64,000 bases of DNA from Corbicula japonica (GCA_038501625.1 JAZAYU010001084.1:1-64000), one strand, 5' to 3'. Shown: positions 12,686-30,624, counted from the stretch's first letter. A program made the numbers and translations. The notes: generated by a model not told the origin, from the letters alone.

Positions 12686-14562
12686 GCTAGTCGGTCATTA
12701 GCATAACTCTTTTAACAAACAAAGACGGCGCTGAAGTGCATACTTTAGGCAAATTTGAAATTAACGCGTTTGGTTGTTATTGGAAGTCATAAGACATTCT
12801 AAGTAAATACCAACATTCTAACGAAATTGTTCTAGATCAGAAAGAGCAATGTTATACCAGTGAGTCCCGGCCAGACTGTGTGAACATTTTTCTCTCCCAC
12901 TCTGTGACAGTGAAAAACGTTGTTTTTTAAACATATTCTGAAGCTTTTGGTATATATTTACAGCTTGATTATCGTTGCTTTCTAACACTTTGTGACACAA
13001 AATAGTGTTTGATAAACTTTTCAATTTCGGTTTACCTTCAGGTGAATTATTTTGTTTGCAAACAGGGTTAGTTTTATCACCTGCTTAAATACATCTCCTT
13101 CGAAAGAAGGAATATGGCCAATTCTCGCATTATCGTGCATCCTCATGTTATCGTGAATCTCGCATTTATCCTCATCAATCCCTAAGCAACCATTAGCACG
13201 TGCGGTTATATCTTCCAGATCAGTCCACCATCTTAAGAAGACAACAAAAATGCGTAAAAAAACAGGTAAAAGCTCCTTATTTCCCGCAAAAAATACTACA
13301 AAACCTTAAATTATCACTCGTTTTCAAAACAAACCAAGTTTGACCTTCCGTTTCCGTTACTATTTTTACATTTCCGTTACTATAAATGTACCCAAGGGAA
13401 GTAAATGCAACAGCAACATGCTAATGTATACTGCAGATAAAAAGTTAGGATGCAGAAATGCAGAAAAATATAAAGCATCACCATGACGTAACATGACCCA
13501 GACGACGGCCATCTTGTTACTATAAATAAAAACTCATTAGCAACGTTACATCAGCTATTGTATTGAAAACGTGCACAGTAAATATTACATCATGACAAAA
13601 GTCATCATTACCTTGTTATTGTCAAGTGGGTACAATTTTCTGCATGCCAAGGTTGGGTACAATTAAGGGGTCGCAAACATTGCAAATGGCGAAAACAGGC
13701 TAAAATTTCAAAAATGAATTTTAGGGTAAATACTTATTGCCACCTAGATTTTAGTAAAGAAATGTATTTATCTAATTACCAAGCACATACTAAAACAAAA
13801 TAAAAACCGTTTGCATGAGAACTCTAAAATTCATGGACAATATACCAAAGCAACTCATACCTGAAATAAGTATATGCTGGTCTACAATGTTTAGTGCCAA
13901 TTCGTCAAAATCATGTTAGGGTTTTCAAGAAATTCAAGGAAAACTTACTTCCTGGTTCAGATTTTTACTTTCGGTTTGCAATGTTTGCGACCTCTTAAAA
14001 TTCTGTATACCAGAAACATGTGTAAGAAGGAATTCTTATTATATCTGCCCCATTTGTAAACAAAACTAAACAATTTTAAATGAAATTGGGACATTTTATA
14101 TTTATTATGGCATATATTTCACGAAACACCTTCTGTGTAATGTTTTCGTTATTTCTGTTTGAGCAGTGCTTTACTTTTGATGTGGAGTGTAGCTAAATGT
14201 TATATGCACGGAATTATGGGTAATTGGATATTATAAACAGAGGGCAGACGCCATGTTTTGAAAATGAAAGTAGGTCAATTGTAAGTAGTTTACTGATGTT
14301 AAATGATTTGGAAATTAAAAGATAAACTTTTGAAGTTCTTTTTTTGTATGTTATAAAATTTGAATTCACAAAATATTTTGTCAATTGAATTTTAAGCTGC
14401 ACGATAATACGGGTTTCCAGCATACCTATAAATAAACTTACATTTTTGTATGACATCTAATAAATATAAAGCGCTTTAATTTCAAGTGGCTTAAAGTTTA
14501 AACTTTTGTGCCGTCTTCTTAAAAGGTTGTGCTAATGACCCACTAGCTTTTTGGAAAGCTAA
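12670..14562. mobile_element. Inverted-repeat element of about 1.9 kb, non-autonomous
   Basis: The terminal block ctttccaaaaagctagtcgg followed by tcattagcataac at 12673-12705 faces ctaatgacccactagctttt and ttggaaagc at 14532-14560. Matching extends inwards through a gacggcgc block (near 12724) and its complement near 14512. No transposase was found between the arms. It contains the TTAA-flanked MITE at 13667-13994. Confidence 0.6.
13667..13994. mobile_element. TTAA-flanked MITE, 328 bp
   Basis: Inverted ends GGGGTCGCAAACATTGCAAA and TTTGCAATGTTTGCGACCTC match with one mismatch. Both flanks are TTAA (13663-13666 and 13995-13998), the target site of piggyBac-type elements. No open frame. It is nested inside the 12670-14562 element. 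Confidence 0.8.
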
Positions 14563-14599
14563 AACTTGTCAGGATTCTATCACCGTCAATGAACTCTTT

Positions 14600-17500
14600 C
14601 TAAAGATTGAACTTTTTGTCTAAAACAGGTTGTTATAGAAATGGAAAACTTTTGTACATTGATAATATACATCACTTCTCTGATGAAGACTTGTTGCCTG
14701 TTTGTATTGTAATTCTTTAATTTAATAAAGCAGTTTATATCATCTTTATAAAACGGAATGATTACTAAATTCATTTCTGCAGTTAAGTGTGAAAATGGTA
14801 AAGGACCAACTTAGGAGCATGTGTAGTTAATTTCACCTCTGATTTCCCGGGAGATCATGACATGTCTGACTACTGCATGCTATTAAATAGATTTGGCAGA
14901 TTAGCGACTCTGAGCAAACGCAGTTGTGGAAAAGTTCCCTTGAAAAATTTCTTTTGAAATTTATAAGATATTCCCTGTTCTACAGTTTCTTGTTCGAACG
15001 GTAGCTGTGGCCCTATACTGAACCTGCAAGTCTCACGAGAAATAAAATGTTGGATACAATTTTAAATTTTAATCCAATCCTAGGACACGAATCTTGTTTA
15101 AGATGTACAATATGAGGGTTGTACTAGAAAATTTAAAGCTATGTTAAACATGTTATGAATTAAATCTACTGAACTCTGCTAAACCAAAAATACTTTGCAT
15201 GCACTTTTTCTGTTTAAAATGAAAATTATAAAAAAAACTTTAGGTTCGCAGCGTCAAATTAAAAAACTATACGTACGTCCAGCGCCAACGTCATTTTCTG
15301 AAGTCAAGTCATGTTTACAACGAAATAACATTAATTGATACTCGTTTTTCCTAGCGACGGATCGAGCAAAAATGTGAAAAATTCATATCAAGAATGGCCA
15401 TGTTTAGAAGACACAGCCTCCCCACGCAGCCAAACAGAAGAGAGTTAAAGAGAGAATGGGTAATAAAAAGAATGGGTATCAAAATAGGTTCCATAAATAA
15501 TAAAAGACAATGAGAACACGAGAGATTACCGCCTTTAAAACGGTCACTTTCCACTGAGGGTTTAAACCAGGTTCACCGACCTCACAGTTGCCCATAGTAA
15601 CAAACAGGTAGAAGAAATCCTGGTGAATAAGCTCCAACCCACCCATCAACACGACAACGTCTCAGTCAAAAGCCCACTAACATATAAACATATTTGGTTA
15701 ATTGCATTGTCGATTTTGTCGATTTTAATTTCTACACAGGTAGACAGTGCAAAAAATTCGGATCGATATCTTTCATTTTTACACGAAACTTTGATTTATA
15801 ATTCTGTGCGTCAAATCACTGACGTGTTTATGTTCTGTAATCCCGACAGGTTAAAACATTATATATTATGCATAAAGTATGAACCGTTTTCTAAAGTTTA
15901 ATGTTACTCTTTGTTTTTTATTTATATTCTACATCGAACTAGTTTCCTTTAAGTCGGGCCTGTAATGTCAATGGAAATAGAACAACACTTTTGAATCGAA
16001 AACAAGGTACATTTCGTACCGTATATTGGCAACAAAATTATGCACATGTCGCATATACAAGCACTACCTCTCATTTTTCGTGAGTTGGAAAGTTTTTGTT
16101 ATGATTTGTGGTAAGAAATATATAGGTGTACTTATAACGGCTTGTTGTAATTTTTACAGTTATCTGGGACGGAGCCATGTTCTAAACGATTAAAACTGTA
16201 GGTGTATGAAGTATGTTTGTGTAGATTTTGAACCATTAGTCATAAAAAGCTATATGGTCGTCTGCTTATACATATATTGATATATATCTTTCCCCAATTG
16301 TCTAAATTGTTCTTATCATTAAAGAATTTTTATTATAATTGTTAATTATTGAAAATGCAAAAAGAATATGATTTCGTTTTGACATCTTATGATTTCAAAT
16401 AAACAATTCAATTACTTGTATTTTTCGAATTGCTTAAACGAATTCAGCATCATTTACTTCAAACTTCAAACGGTGTTTCATAGAAAGGGTTTGTTCTTGT
16501 AAAATCCGATACTTTGGAACTAAGTTTTTAACAGAAACCTTCTGTTGCTTGAACTTTTGAGAAACGTTTCTTTGCTATGCAATGATGATTCAATATATCG
16601 TTCCTGAACAGTTGTTGAAGATGAAAGTTATTGTCTCAAACTGGTTGTTATTGAAATGGAAAACGCATGTTATCTGCTTAAGGGCCATCAAAGATAGTGA
16701 AGCAATCGTCCGATAAAACGGTTTCTCTTGGACGAACACTATTGTAATGCGGAAATATTAATAACTTAATGCGGCCGTTATATATTGCTCTATGGTTAAT
16801 TGTTAAAGGAGCCCATTACAGTTTCGGGTAATATGAAACATTCTAATCTTGCTACTGCCTTCTGTAACAATTGGCCTAGTCAAGGGCGTAACGTACCCCT
16901 TGTGTTGCAGTTTAATTAACAGGAAACGCAACTTACAAACTGATTATAAAGTTATACATTGTACTTATTATCGATATAGAATATGAAATAATTAAGTTAC
17001 ATTTTGTATTATCTCAAAAGTTGTTACTGGTTTTTCTTTCGCGTAAATGTTTCTATTCCCGTTACTTTTAAATATTTGTAAAAAATGGTCTATATTTAGC
17101 AGTTGTGTTGAAATAGAGTTTTTAATAAGCTGGTTTTCTGTATCAAGGGGGAAAAAAGCTTGTTTTATGTAAGGTCTGATGGGAATAATTCTCCTACCCC
17201 TCCACTTTGACGGTGATAATAAATGGAATAACTACGTTACTACGTTTCTTATTCTCTGCAGGTAAGTTTGAAAATGATGTAGACAATTTTAAAGTGGCAT
17301 GTGGGACGCATTGACTTGATTTTGCTTCTGATTTCCCGCGAGATTGCGTCTTCGTCTGAGATGTTCATGCCTTTAAATCACATTGACAGGCAATGCGCAT
17401 ATGAGCAAATGCAGATCTTCATTTAGTTACGAATGTATATTATATGCTTAACATGGGTATATGTGTCTGTCTAATTAAGAATCCTATGCCTTTTGGAATA

Positions 17501-17842
17501 ACAACTGAGTATTGAGTAAGTTTTCCGTCGTACAACTTGTTACATTGCATTCAAATTGAAAGCTATTGACCTTTGTTAGTATTGTAAATTTACAAGAATG
17601 TTGTAAAATTATTTTACATTGTGTAACGTCATTTGCGTTCAGTGAACTCCTTCGGTTGACGATTGGACATATGGCATTTCTCAAAGAAATGTATCTCCTT
17701 GTAAAGAAAAAAGAAATAATTTATCTCTTCCAAAACAAAAGGTTTGCTAAATAAGAATATGGCATTTGTTTATAATATGAAATGTATAACGTTTAAAACA
17801 CAAATCTTTTTCAAAGTTGATCAAGTGGAACGTATTTGTAAA
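14600..17842. other. No gene seen; diverged duplicated blocks
   Basis: Non-coding. A block around 14605-14860 (ggttgttatagaaatggaaa, then gtgtgaaaatggtaaag, then cctctgatttcccgggagat) recurs in diverged and longer form around 16640-17350 (ggttgttattgaaatggaaa, then gtttgaaaatgatgtag, then ctgatttcccgcgagat). A 92-codon open frame at 15623-15901 has a hydrophobic stretch but no recognisable family and is left uncalled. Confidence 0.45.
15385..15595 (+). repeat. Dispersed repeat family B copy
   Basis: Carries tcaagaatggcc, gaagacacagcctcccca, ttaccgcctttaaaacggtc and gggtttaaaccaggttc in the same order as the copies at 6498 and, inverted, 20395. Partial and diverged in the middle. Confidence 0.75.
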
Positions 17843-18447
17843 GGGGCCGTCACACTATGACGTTCTGGTTAACGTTCTGTGAACGTTTCAATCGTTTATT
17901 TTTTGAGCGTTCTAGAATGAGGATGACAGATCTGGCGTGTTATTAACGGTAAGTCTAAAGCAAAACTAGCGTGTGTCTAACGCACTAGAAGCGTGTAACA
18001 GCGATCAAGTAAGAAAACCCTAAAATCAATAGCATGTTTTCACTTGCCACTGGCGCACGAAGAACGATAAGTCACCGTTACACGAACTTGCTGAGGTATG
18101 GACGTTCAGGTAACGCTCGAATGACGCTAAATGGACGCCAAAAGGACGTTCGTTTCACTTTAGTCACGCGCTGCGTGCGCTAGGGGACCGTTCAGCGGTC
18201 GTTGACAGGTCGCCAGTGAGTCGGTCACGTTGAAGAACGCAGGTCTCAGTGAAAATTTTTGAGCATGTTCAAAAAAAATTTCCGAACCAGCGTTCTCCGC
18301 CGATTCCCTGCGATCACCGACGTTCACCGACGTTCACTAGCGTTCACACAACGCACTTCTGGCGCTTTCCCAGCAACCATGGACGACTAACAACGTTTCC
18401 TCAAACGTCGTAGAACGCTGGCCAGAACGTCATGGTGTGACGGCCCC
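17843..18447. mobile_element. GGGGCC-ended inverted-repeat element, 605 bp
   Basis: Left end GGGGCCGTCACACTATGACG pairs with right end ending GTGTGACGGCCCC; the match continues through acgttctgg and ccagaacgt. The interior is GC-richer than its surroundings and dense in the 5-mers CGTTC and GAACG, many within acgttcac-like words. No open frame of note. Confidence 0.78.
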
Positions 18448-20184
18448 ATGAAGAAAACTACAAGTTACAATTTTCACATTGAAATACTCTTATAAGGAAG
18501 TGAATACATTTTTATAACATATGTATCATTATAGCACTTTTCCGTGTTTAAAGTTTGAAAATTCTGAACAAACTAACAAAATGAAATATGGAGTACTTGT
18601 AGTTAATTTCTCGTCTGAAATCCCTCCGGAAACTTGTCTGTATCTGAGATCTGCTCGTTATCAAATAACGCTGACAGCAACGGGCCTTCGAGAACGCTGT
18701 TGTTGAAATGTTCACCTCAAATAAACACGCCCTCTATTTTAACATGTGGATTCTTGACCCTATTATTCAGATTCGACTCCTAATAGGAAAAAATATGCAT
18801 TTGATATTGTATTATTTGATTTGATTTACAAATTGAATAAAATTCAATATCATTTTTTCTCTTTATCTATAACGACTATTTGTAAAGTCAAAGACTACTA
18901 GCAGTATTTTCTATGGTGCCCCACATGCTTTATAGTTATGCTATTCACAGTTAACCAATTTGATTACATGTTTGGTTGCATTGAGATTATGAAGGCTTAA
19001 AGCGAAGTCTTGGACAAGAAATGGCAGCTATATGTGTATTTTTGCCATCTTGTTGTTCTTATAATTCATATAATAAGAGATTAATGATAATATCATTTTC
19101 ATATAAATTTCGGGAAGTTTTAAAGCAAAAATCTATTCTTTTTGACAGTGGATAATATTTTTTACTATGATAATCGTTATTGATAGATTACATTTTCATC
19201 TTTTAAATAAATATCTATATTATCTATATTTTGCTAAAAGATAATTGCAATGACCCAAGGTACATTTATCCTACCAAGAGATATAATTGGTTTTCAGATT
19301 AGGTACAGTTATCATTGTTTATTTCCATGTTTACTCTTATGAAAACATTGACAACATCGATTCGATAGTTTACATCAATTGCTTTTGTTCCTCATAACAG
19401 AGATACAACTGCAATTTGTTAAAAAAATGTTTTCTGGTGTTAAAGTGAAAAAACTCAAACTTTTACGGGTAATAAATGGAATATCTGTTATTTAAGTCAC
19501 GACTGGTTAAATCAATAGTAAATTCTATCTTGGTCACGAGTAAAAATAGTTTTCCTGTGTGAGAACATTGTTGAGAAACGGTGTTTAAGAAGGAAATAAA
19601 TTACTAAACATTTACACAGATTGACTCTTCTATTGTTATTATGATAGATATCAAATCATTTTGACCAAAGTCATCTAGAAAACACAATATGGCGGATAAT
19701 ATAGTGGATAAATGTCGCAACTTAACGCTGAATACAACTTAAGTCAACTTTCGACAACATCTAAGATCAACTGGCGAATCAGCACAGTCTGGTAAAGATT
19801 AACACTGTTCGCTATAATAAGTGAAGTAACAGATGTGGTCATGTCAATAAATAAATAAACAAACGGGATTCCATAATATAGACGGCAAATATTGTTCGTG
19901 TTGCTGCTCCTCTTTCTGCTGTGTCTGATGCTACTTTGTGTTCTTGGAAGAGAATAAGTTAATTGTTAGGCAATTGTTCAACACTAGCCTTAGATATTGT
20001 TCAATCACCCCTATGTTATACTTCCAGTTTTTTATGTTTTTACTTCAGCGTTCTCTGTGCAGGAGTTATATTCTAAGATCCGCTGTCAACGTTCTATTCT
20101 ATTCAGTTGCGCCCATTGTTTTCTAGTTTAGAGCAAACCCATTATTTTATCTGGCGACCACAAGTCGCTGATCATAGAATGGTT
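18448..20184. other. No gene seen
   Basis: AT-rich non-coding sequence with no exon, long repeat or RNA gene that I can support. A stretch near 18595-18660 weakly echoes the duplicated blocks at 14840 and 17330. Confidence 0.45.
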
Positions 20185-20365
20185 TAAATCTGAAAATACC
20201 GCGTCGAAGGTTCCATGTGTGTAAATATTGAATTGCGCTCAACACGGTGCTACCGCTAGGCGGCATTTGGAGTAATGTACATTTCCCCAAGCCCGCAATA
20301 TTTTCATATTTGTCGTGTTCGGTGGCTTTCAAAGTTCCTTTTTCATCTGTTTTAAGGAAAGGTTG
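20185..20365 (-). repeat. Dispersed repeat family A copy
   Basis: Reads gcgctcaacacggtgctacc, then gcccgcaatattttcat and tgtcgtgttcggtggcttt, the inverse of the 57313-57430 copy. A family B copy follows immediately in the same orientation. Confidence 0.75.
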
Positions 20366-20394
20366 TTTGTACTTGTTTTGTGATACGAGAACCT

Positions 20395-20640
20395 GTTGGG
20401 GCAAGTGTGAGGTTGGTGCACCCTAGAACCTGGTTTAAACCCCCAGTGGCAATTTGTTTTGCCACTGACCGTTCCAAGGCGGTAACCCCTCTGGTTCTCA
20501 CTTTCGTTATTTGTTTGTGGCGTCTATTTTGAAACTGATTGTTGTAATACCATGCTCTCTTTTCCTCTCTACTTTTTGGCTGTGTGGGGAGGCTGTGTAT
20601 GCTGGATGTGGCCATTCCTGATATGCATATTTCGTTTGTT
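20395..20640 (-). repeat. Dispersed repeat family B, best-preserved copy
   Basis: Reverse complement of the copies at 6498 and 15385: ggtttaaacccccagtggca, then gaccgttccaaggcggtaac, then tgtgtggggaggctgtgtat and ggccattcctgatatgcata. Non-coding; overlapping minus-strand open frames are by-products of the repeat. Confidence 0.78.
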
Positions 20641-25756
<5,116 letters not shown>

Positions 25757-25850
25757 TTCCGACTGAGTCTCACCCATGTGGGGCTCGAAGCAGGGACCTC
25801 CGGGTGTAGAGTCCGGCGTTCTACCACTAGATTACTTTCCTCCACGCTAG
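25757..25850 (-). repeat. tRNA-derived sequence (SINE head or tRNA pseudogene)
   Basis: On the minus strand the order is taatctagtggtagaacgcc, which fits a pol III A box, then ccggactctacacccgg, then ccctgcttcgagcccc, which fits a B box. Arm pairing is poor: the anticodon stem has a mismatch and no good acceptor stem is seen, so a functional tRNA is unlikely. Confidence 0.5.
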
Positions 25851-26138
25851 ACCACTTTTCTCCAAAGTTTGTTTAGTTTTGTGTTGCCTATTCTTATATT
25901 ATTTCTGTTTGATGCGTAAAAGACTTAATCATTTGACTGAAAAGGTATCAATCAATTTACATAACGATTTTACCGTTGTACTGTCAGAATCGCAACTTGA
26001 AAGCGACAAGAAACAAACGAAAGTAACCGTATTTGGTTAGGTTTGTGAGTATGTTTTGTAAATAATAGACAAATTTAAGCTAAACTTGGAATATACTTTA
26101 ATGCTATGATGAAGAACAGTAGATATTGATTTAGTGGT

Positions 26139-26280
26139 GTGCAATCTGCAAAGGTCATCCAGACGAATAGGCACGGTAATAATTTTCTTTTTTTTTATTC
26201 GTATTATACGTCCGGGCATGCACAGTAAGAGCTTTGTCGACTGGCTCAAAACCTTTTGACATTGAATTTTCATTTCCAGC
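26139..26280 (+). repeat. Left copy of the direct repeat bounding the helicase/RPA island
   Basis: Block ctgcaaaggtcatccagacg, then gggcatgcacagtaag and gtcgactggctc. It recurs at 34960-35120 in the same orientation as ttgcaaaggtcatctagacg, then gtgcatgcgcattaag and gtagactggttcc. The two copies are clearly diverged and differ by indels. Confidence 0.6.
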
Positions 26281-26329
26281 TGAGATTTCAGAGTGCAGGT
26301 TTGACAGTGTAACAAAGCTCCGAGATCAT

Positions 26330-26465
26330 AAATGATTTGGAGTCTTATTCTAGTCTCCAATCTCCAAATTGTAGCTTTTGATTGGTTAATTTTGAAGCCA
26401 GTCTCCAAACTGATTAATTATTTGCAGGTATTTTGAGATTGGCGATTGGAGTCAGACTCAAAAAG
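26330..26465. repeat. Diverged palindromic repeat, possibly family C
   Basis: gagtcttattctagtctcca at the left faces gattggagtcagactc at the right. It contains tgattggtta and gtctccaa words resembling the family C palindromes at 47147 and 60342. The relationship is uncertain. Confidence 0.4.
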
Positions 26466-27944
26466 TGTTAAGACCCTCAGTACAGTTGTTTGTGTACGAG
26501 GTTTGTCTAACATGTTAGCCATCTTAGTAGGCCAATAAATCAGTAGGACTTCCAGGTTTGTACACCATCATTTCTGCAATAAGATGGGGAAACACCTGAG
26601 GGGAGATTTGGTGAGTCTCAGAGACATTTTTTCTCTGATGTCTCAAAGGAAGTTAGATACACAATGAAAACAAAACATGAAAACAGCTGAATATGTTTTA
26701 TAGTTGTATTTTGAAATACAGAGATCTGACATTGTGTTGAAGTTTCATTTTAAAGATTTATTAAGTCTTCTAACATGATCATCTGTTTGAAAAACATATC
26801 AAATAGGAAAAGACTAGAGTATTTACAGAATGAAACTGCATCATTAAAATGTGTTTTGTTTTTATAGGTTTTGTATAGGATTGTAATACTGATTAGACAA
26901 GGTGTGCATTGTAAATCAATAATAAAAAGAAAACAATAGTTGCCAGATAATATACTGAAAGGTTTAAAGTTGAAGTGCTGCTTTTATATATATGTATAAC
27001 AAACTACAATACTCTTAACAAAAATGAAAAACTGAAGAAAGGTAACAACATATCAATAAAGCAAATAAACAACTGAAATAAAATATGAAATGTTTAAGTG
27101 ATACGATTGTTGTGCTATGAATATAACCTACAGATTGTTTGTAAGTAATCAGTACTTTTTTTGTAAACTTCAAGGTTACTATTGTTGGTATTATGTGTTA
27201 AGAAAGGGCAAATGTGAAATGAGGGGTCTGTGATTAAAACACATTGTGTGTTAAAAGGCACAATACTGTGTTTGGTACTGACATAAGAACTTTGTTAGAT
27301 TTCAACAAATCAGACACGGTTCATGATACAAGAAGGAATACATAAAGACTCCTTAAAACCTTACAAGGAAGATACTAAAACAGATAGTGAACATTATATT
27401 TAAAAGTATAGGAATATTAATAGGCTACGTCACCTTTTATTCATGTGGCATAAATCTTTAATGTTTACACAATGCCAGTTTGCTTGAAATGAAGGGAGAC
27501 TAAAGATCAAAAAGATCATGTATTTTGAACTCAACAAATTCGGTATTGTGCCTTTAAATGAACACAAAAAAAAATTTAATACTTATAATCTCTACTATCT
27601 AATGTATTCAAGTCAAAGGTAAATGAAGTCAACAAGTGGTAAACAGCAGCTCTTAATTTTTAATGTAACCAATCATGAAAATGACTGAGAATGCTAAAAG
27701 TTTTGGAGTTAAGTTAGGTTTCAGACTTGCATTGTGTTTTTTATATGAACACAAGTGTCAGTATATTAGACCAGAAAGCTACTTTAACAGACTGCATTTT
27801 GAAAGTTTTCCAGTTTTAAGAGCTGCTGTTTTCAAATATTATAGAACAAAATGTACAAACCTCTTAACTACAAGAACTAGCAAGAACTTAAACAGAAAGA
27901 AAACAACAAAATAAGAGAAGAAACAAGCAATAAGTACACTGTGG
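26466..27944. other. No gene seen
   Basis: AT-rich non-coding part of the island between the direct repeats. An open frame of 79 codons at 27675-27914 resembles no family that I recognise. Confidence 0.4.
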
Positions 27945-28440
27945 ATCGCCACCTGAGATCACCAATATTCAGACTTGACCTAAAAATCATCAAAACAACC
28001 TGTCTCACTCATTTCCAAAATATTTGGACTGAAAATGTAGCCTCTAGAGTGTAAACAAGATTTTTCTACTTTTAGGCCCTGTGATCAACTTTTTGACCTC
28101 AGATGACCTATATTCATACTTGACCTAGTAATTGTCCAAACAATGTATGACTGATTTCCAGAATATTTCGACTGAAAATGTAGCCTCTAAGAGTATAAAC
28201 AAGATTTTTCTATTTTAAGACCATGTGACCTAATTTTTGACCCCAGATGACCCTTATTCGAATTCGTCCGAGATATTATTAATATAGACATTCTGAGCAA
28301 GTTTCATAAAAATTGGACCAATATTGTGGTGATCTCTAGTGTGTAAATAGATGAAGTGTTGACGGATATTGGATGAACGACAGACATCACGCGACCACAA
28401 AAGCTCACCTTGTTACTATGTGACAGGTGAGTTGAAAACA
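27945..28440 (+). mobile_element. Tandem-repeat element with terminal hairpin
   Basis: Two to three units of about 115 bp share ttgacctagtaattgtcc, the core actgaaaatgtagcctcta and aacaagatttttctattt. The last unit leads into ctcaccttgttactatgtga followed by caggtgag, a near-perfect hairpin. A tandem core with a 3' hairpin recalls the Helitron-like pearl/CvE elements described from bivalves. Boundaries are approximate. Confidence 0.55.
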
Positions 28441-29889
28441 ATATGTCTCCCTCCACTTTTTACATACATCTATTAAATGTTGAAACATCTGTATCAATAT
28501 AACAGTTCCTCTGTTAAGCAAATGACTTATGTCATCAAATGAAACTAAACAAACAATGTATTTAAAGTCAAAACAAGCAAATTTGAATTTTTATCCCCCG
28601 CCAAGGAAAGCACTATTGATTGAAGCTCAATTTGAAACCTTTTAAAAGAAAAAGACCAGCTTTATAGTTTATACAGATAATTAAAAATTAATTATGGTAA
28701 AATTTAGTTTTATACCTTTAATAACAATGACTGCAAAATATAAACTTTAAATATTTCATCTTAAATTTTCAAAATTATGAAAAGGGACATGATTCTGTAT
28801 ATATTTCAGTTAGAGTTAAGTCCCTAACAACACAGTAAGTCTTTCTCATCAGAAGTATTTTAAGATTCAATTAAGAACATTTCCAAAGAAACAAGGTTAT
28901 GGAATGGAAACAAAAATGAAGACCTATTTTGGAGCTCTGACCGGTGTGACCTTGACCTTGGAGATATGGACGTGGTTCTTTTGCATGAGATGTTGGCTCA
29001 ATATTCGGTTTACAGTAATATTCCTCTGAGTTAGGCGGGGGATAGCAAATAAAACATGAACAACAACATATATAACAAAGTTCAAATTGACTTTGAACAC
29101 ATATATAAAGAAAATTGAACATCCATACAACGGAGGATGAAGAAAGAAAATTAGTTTAACAGATAAGGTTTACAGCTTAACAGAGCGCATCTTTTATTGC
29201 AATGTCGCATACTTAGGAAACAAAAAAGAAATGGAAAGGTTTTTTACTGCAATAACAAACCTTACATATTTTGATTCCCCACTGTATTATTTGATATCAT
29301 ATGACTTGAATCTTATGGAAAATAGTAAGTTCTGCAGTTATTTTACATATGACGACATATTAAAAATTTGAAAAAATGAAACTGTATTGCCAAACTATCA
29401 AATTCTGTATCATTTACCTCCACCCCCTTGCAAAAAAAGAAATTGTCTCTGAAATGGTGGACAAACATGTCAACAATGGTTAATAACAACATATTATACA
29501 AGGAACTGACAACATCTGAGTGTATGTTCCATGAGAACTAAGTGAAGATTAATTGATCTTCAATTTTTTATTGTAATGAAAGTTTTGCATTATGTGTTTA
29601 AGATGGCATATTTTAATGCAAAACTTTATGTGATGAAAGGTGTTGTCTGGTTAATAAGTGTCTATGTTTCGTACATTGGATGCTGAGAGTAGTTATGAGT
29701 AGACTTTGGTAAAATCTTTCAGTCTTAAATCTATGGGCAAATATTCAAACTGAAATTTTTAATGTCTCTGAAAACTAAATATTCTTATTACTTTATGTTA
29801 TACTGTATAAGTATTTTTTGTGGGCTCCAAATTCTGCATTTTTCTGAATACAGGATTTTTATTTGTGTAATATTTTTTTGACCAAAAAT
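28441..29889. other. No gene seen
   Basis: AT-rich non-coding sequence between two tandem-repeat elements; nothing recognisable on either strand. Confidence 0.4.
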
Positions 29890-30420
29890 GGTTTTAGTGA
29901 CCTTGACCTTCAAGCCAAGGATAAAATGTTAAACACGTCTAACCTTCTTATGATAGGCAACATGACTGTAAAATTTGATTATATTTGCTGAAGCCATTGC
30001 AGTTATAGCAGAGAGATGAATTTCACGAAAACGCTAAGTGTCACCTTGACCTTAAAGCTACTGACACGAATGTTGAAGTGACACACCTTCTTGTAACAGG
30101 CAACATATCTGCAAAATTTGATTTCAGCTGCTAAATCTCTTGAAAAGTTATGACTGAGACATGCATAGTTATGGCCGAGACACTCATTTCAGGAAAATGC
30201 TATGCATGATCTCGACGTTCAAGCAAGTGGCACAAATGTTGAATGTGACACACTTTTTCATGATAGGCAACATAACTGCAAAGTTTGATTTTATTTGCTC
30301 AATCCATTGTAAAGTTATGGCTGAGACACAAATTTTCGAACAGACAGACTGGAAAGACTAACGGACGGGACAGACAGAGCGATGACTATATGCTTCCCTT
30401 CAGGGGCATAATGATAATGT
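29890..30420 (+). mobile_element. Second tandem-repeat element, GACCTTGACCTT type
   Basis: About three units of 125-150 bp share gtgaccttgaccttcaagcc or variants, ataggcaacataactgcaaa and aagttatggctgagaca. After a cagacagact/acggacgggacagacag run it ends in cttcccttcaggggcataat, a short hairpin-like tail. Non-coding; lies 200 bp beyond the stop codon of the RPA-like gene. Confidence 0.55.
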
Positions 30421-30624
30421 AAATGTGTATACTTATAAAATGTCTGAACATGGTGATCAATTGAACAGTTCTTCTGTTAACGAAAATTGACTTATATGTC
30501 ACTTAATACAGAAAGTAAGTGAAAACAAATGGAATGAACAGCAACATGCATATCATAATTCAGAGTTTGGACACGAAACCTTTGTAGAATTAGGTGCAGT
30601 TATATTCGTCATCAGTTTCTGACA

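Noticed and set aside
15623..15901. 92-codon open frame with a hydrophobic segment
   Set aside because: No recognisable family, no splice context, beside a repeat; length is within chance expectation.
26037..26408. 123-codon minus-strand frame
   Set aside because: It overlaps the bounding direct repeat and a palindrome; the composition is not protein-like and the second repeat copy has no such frame.
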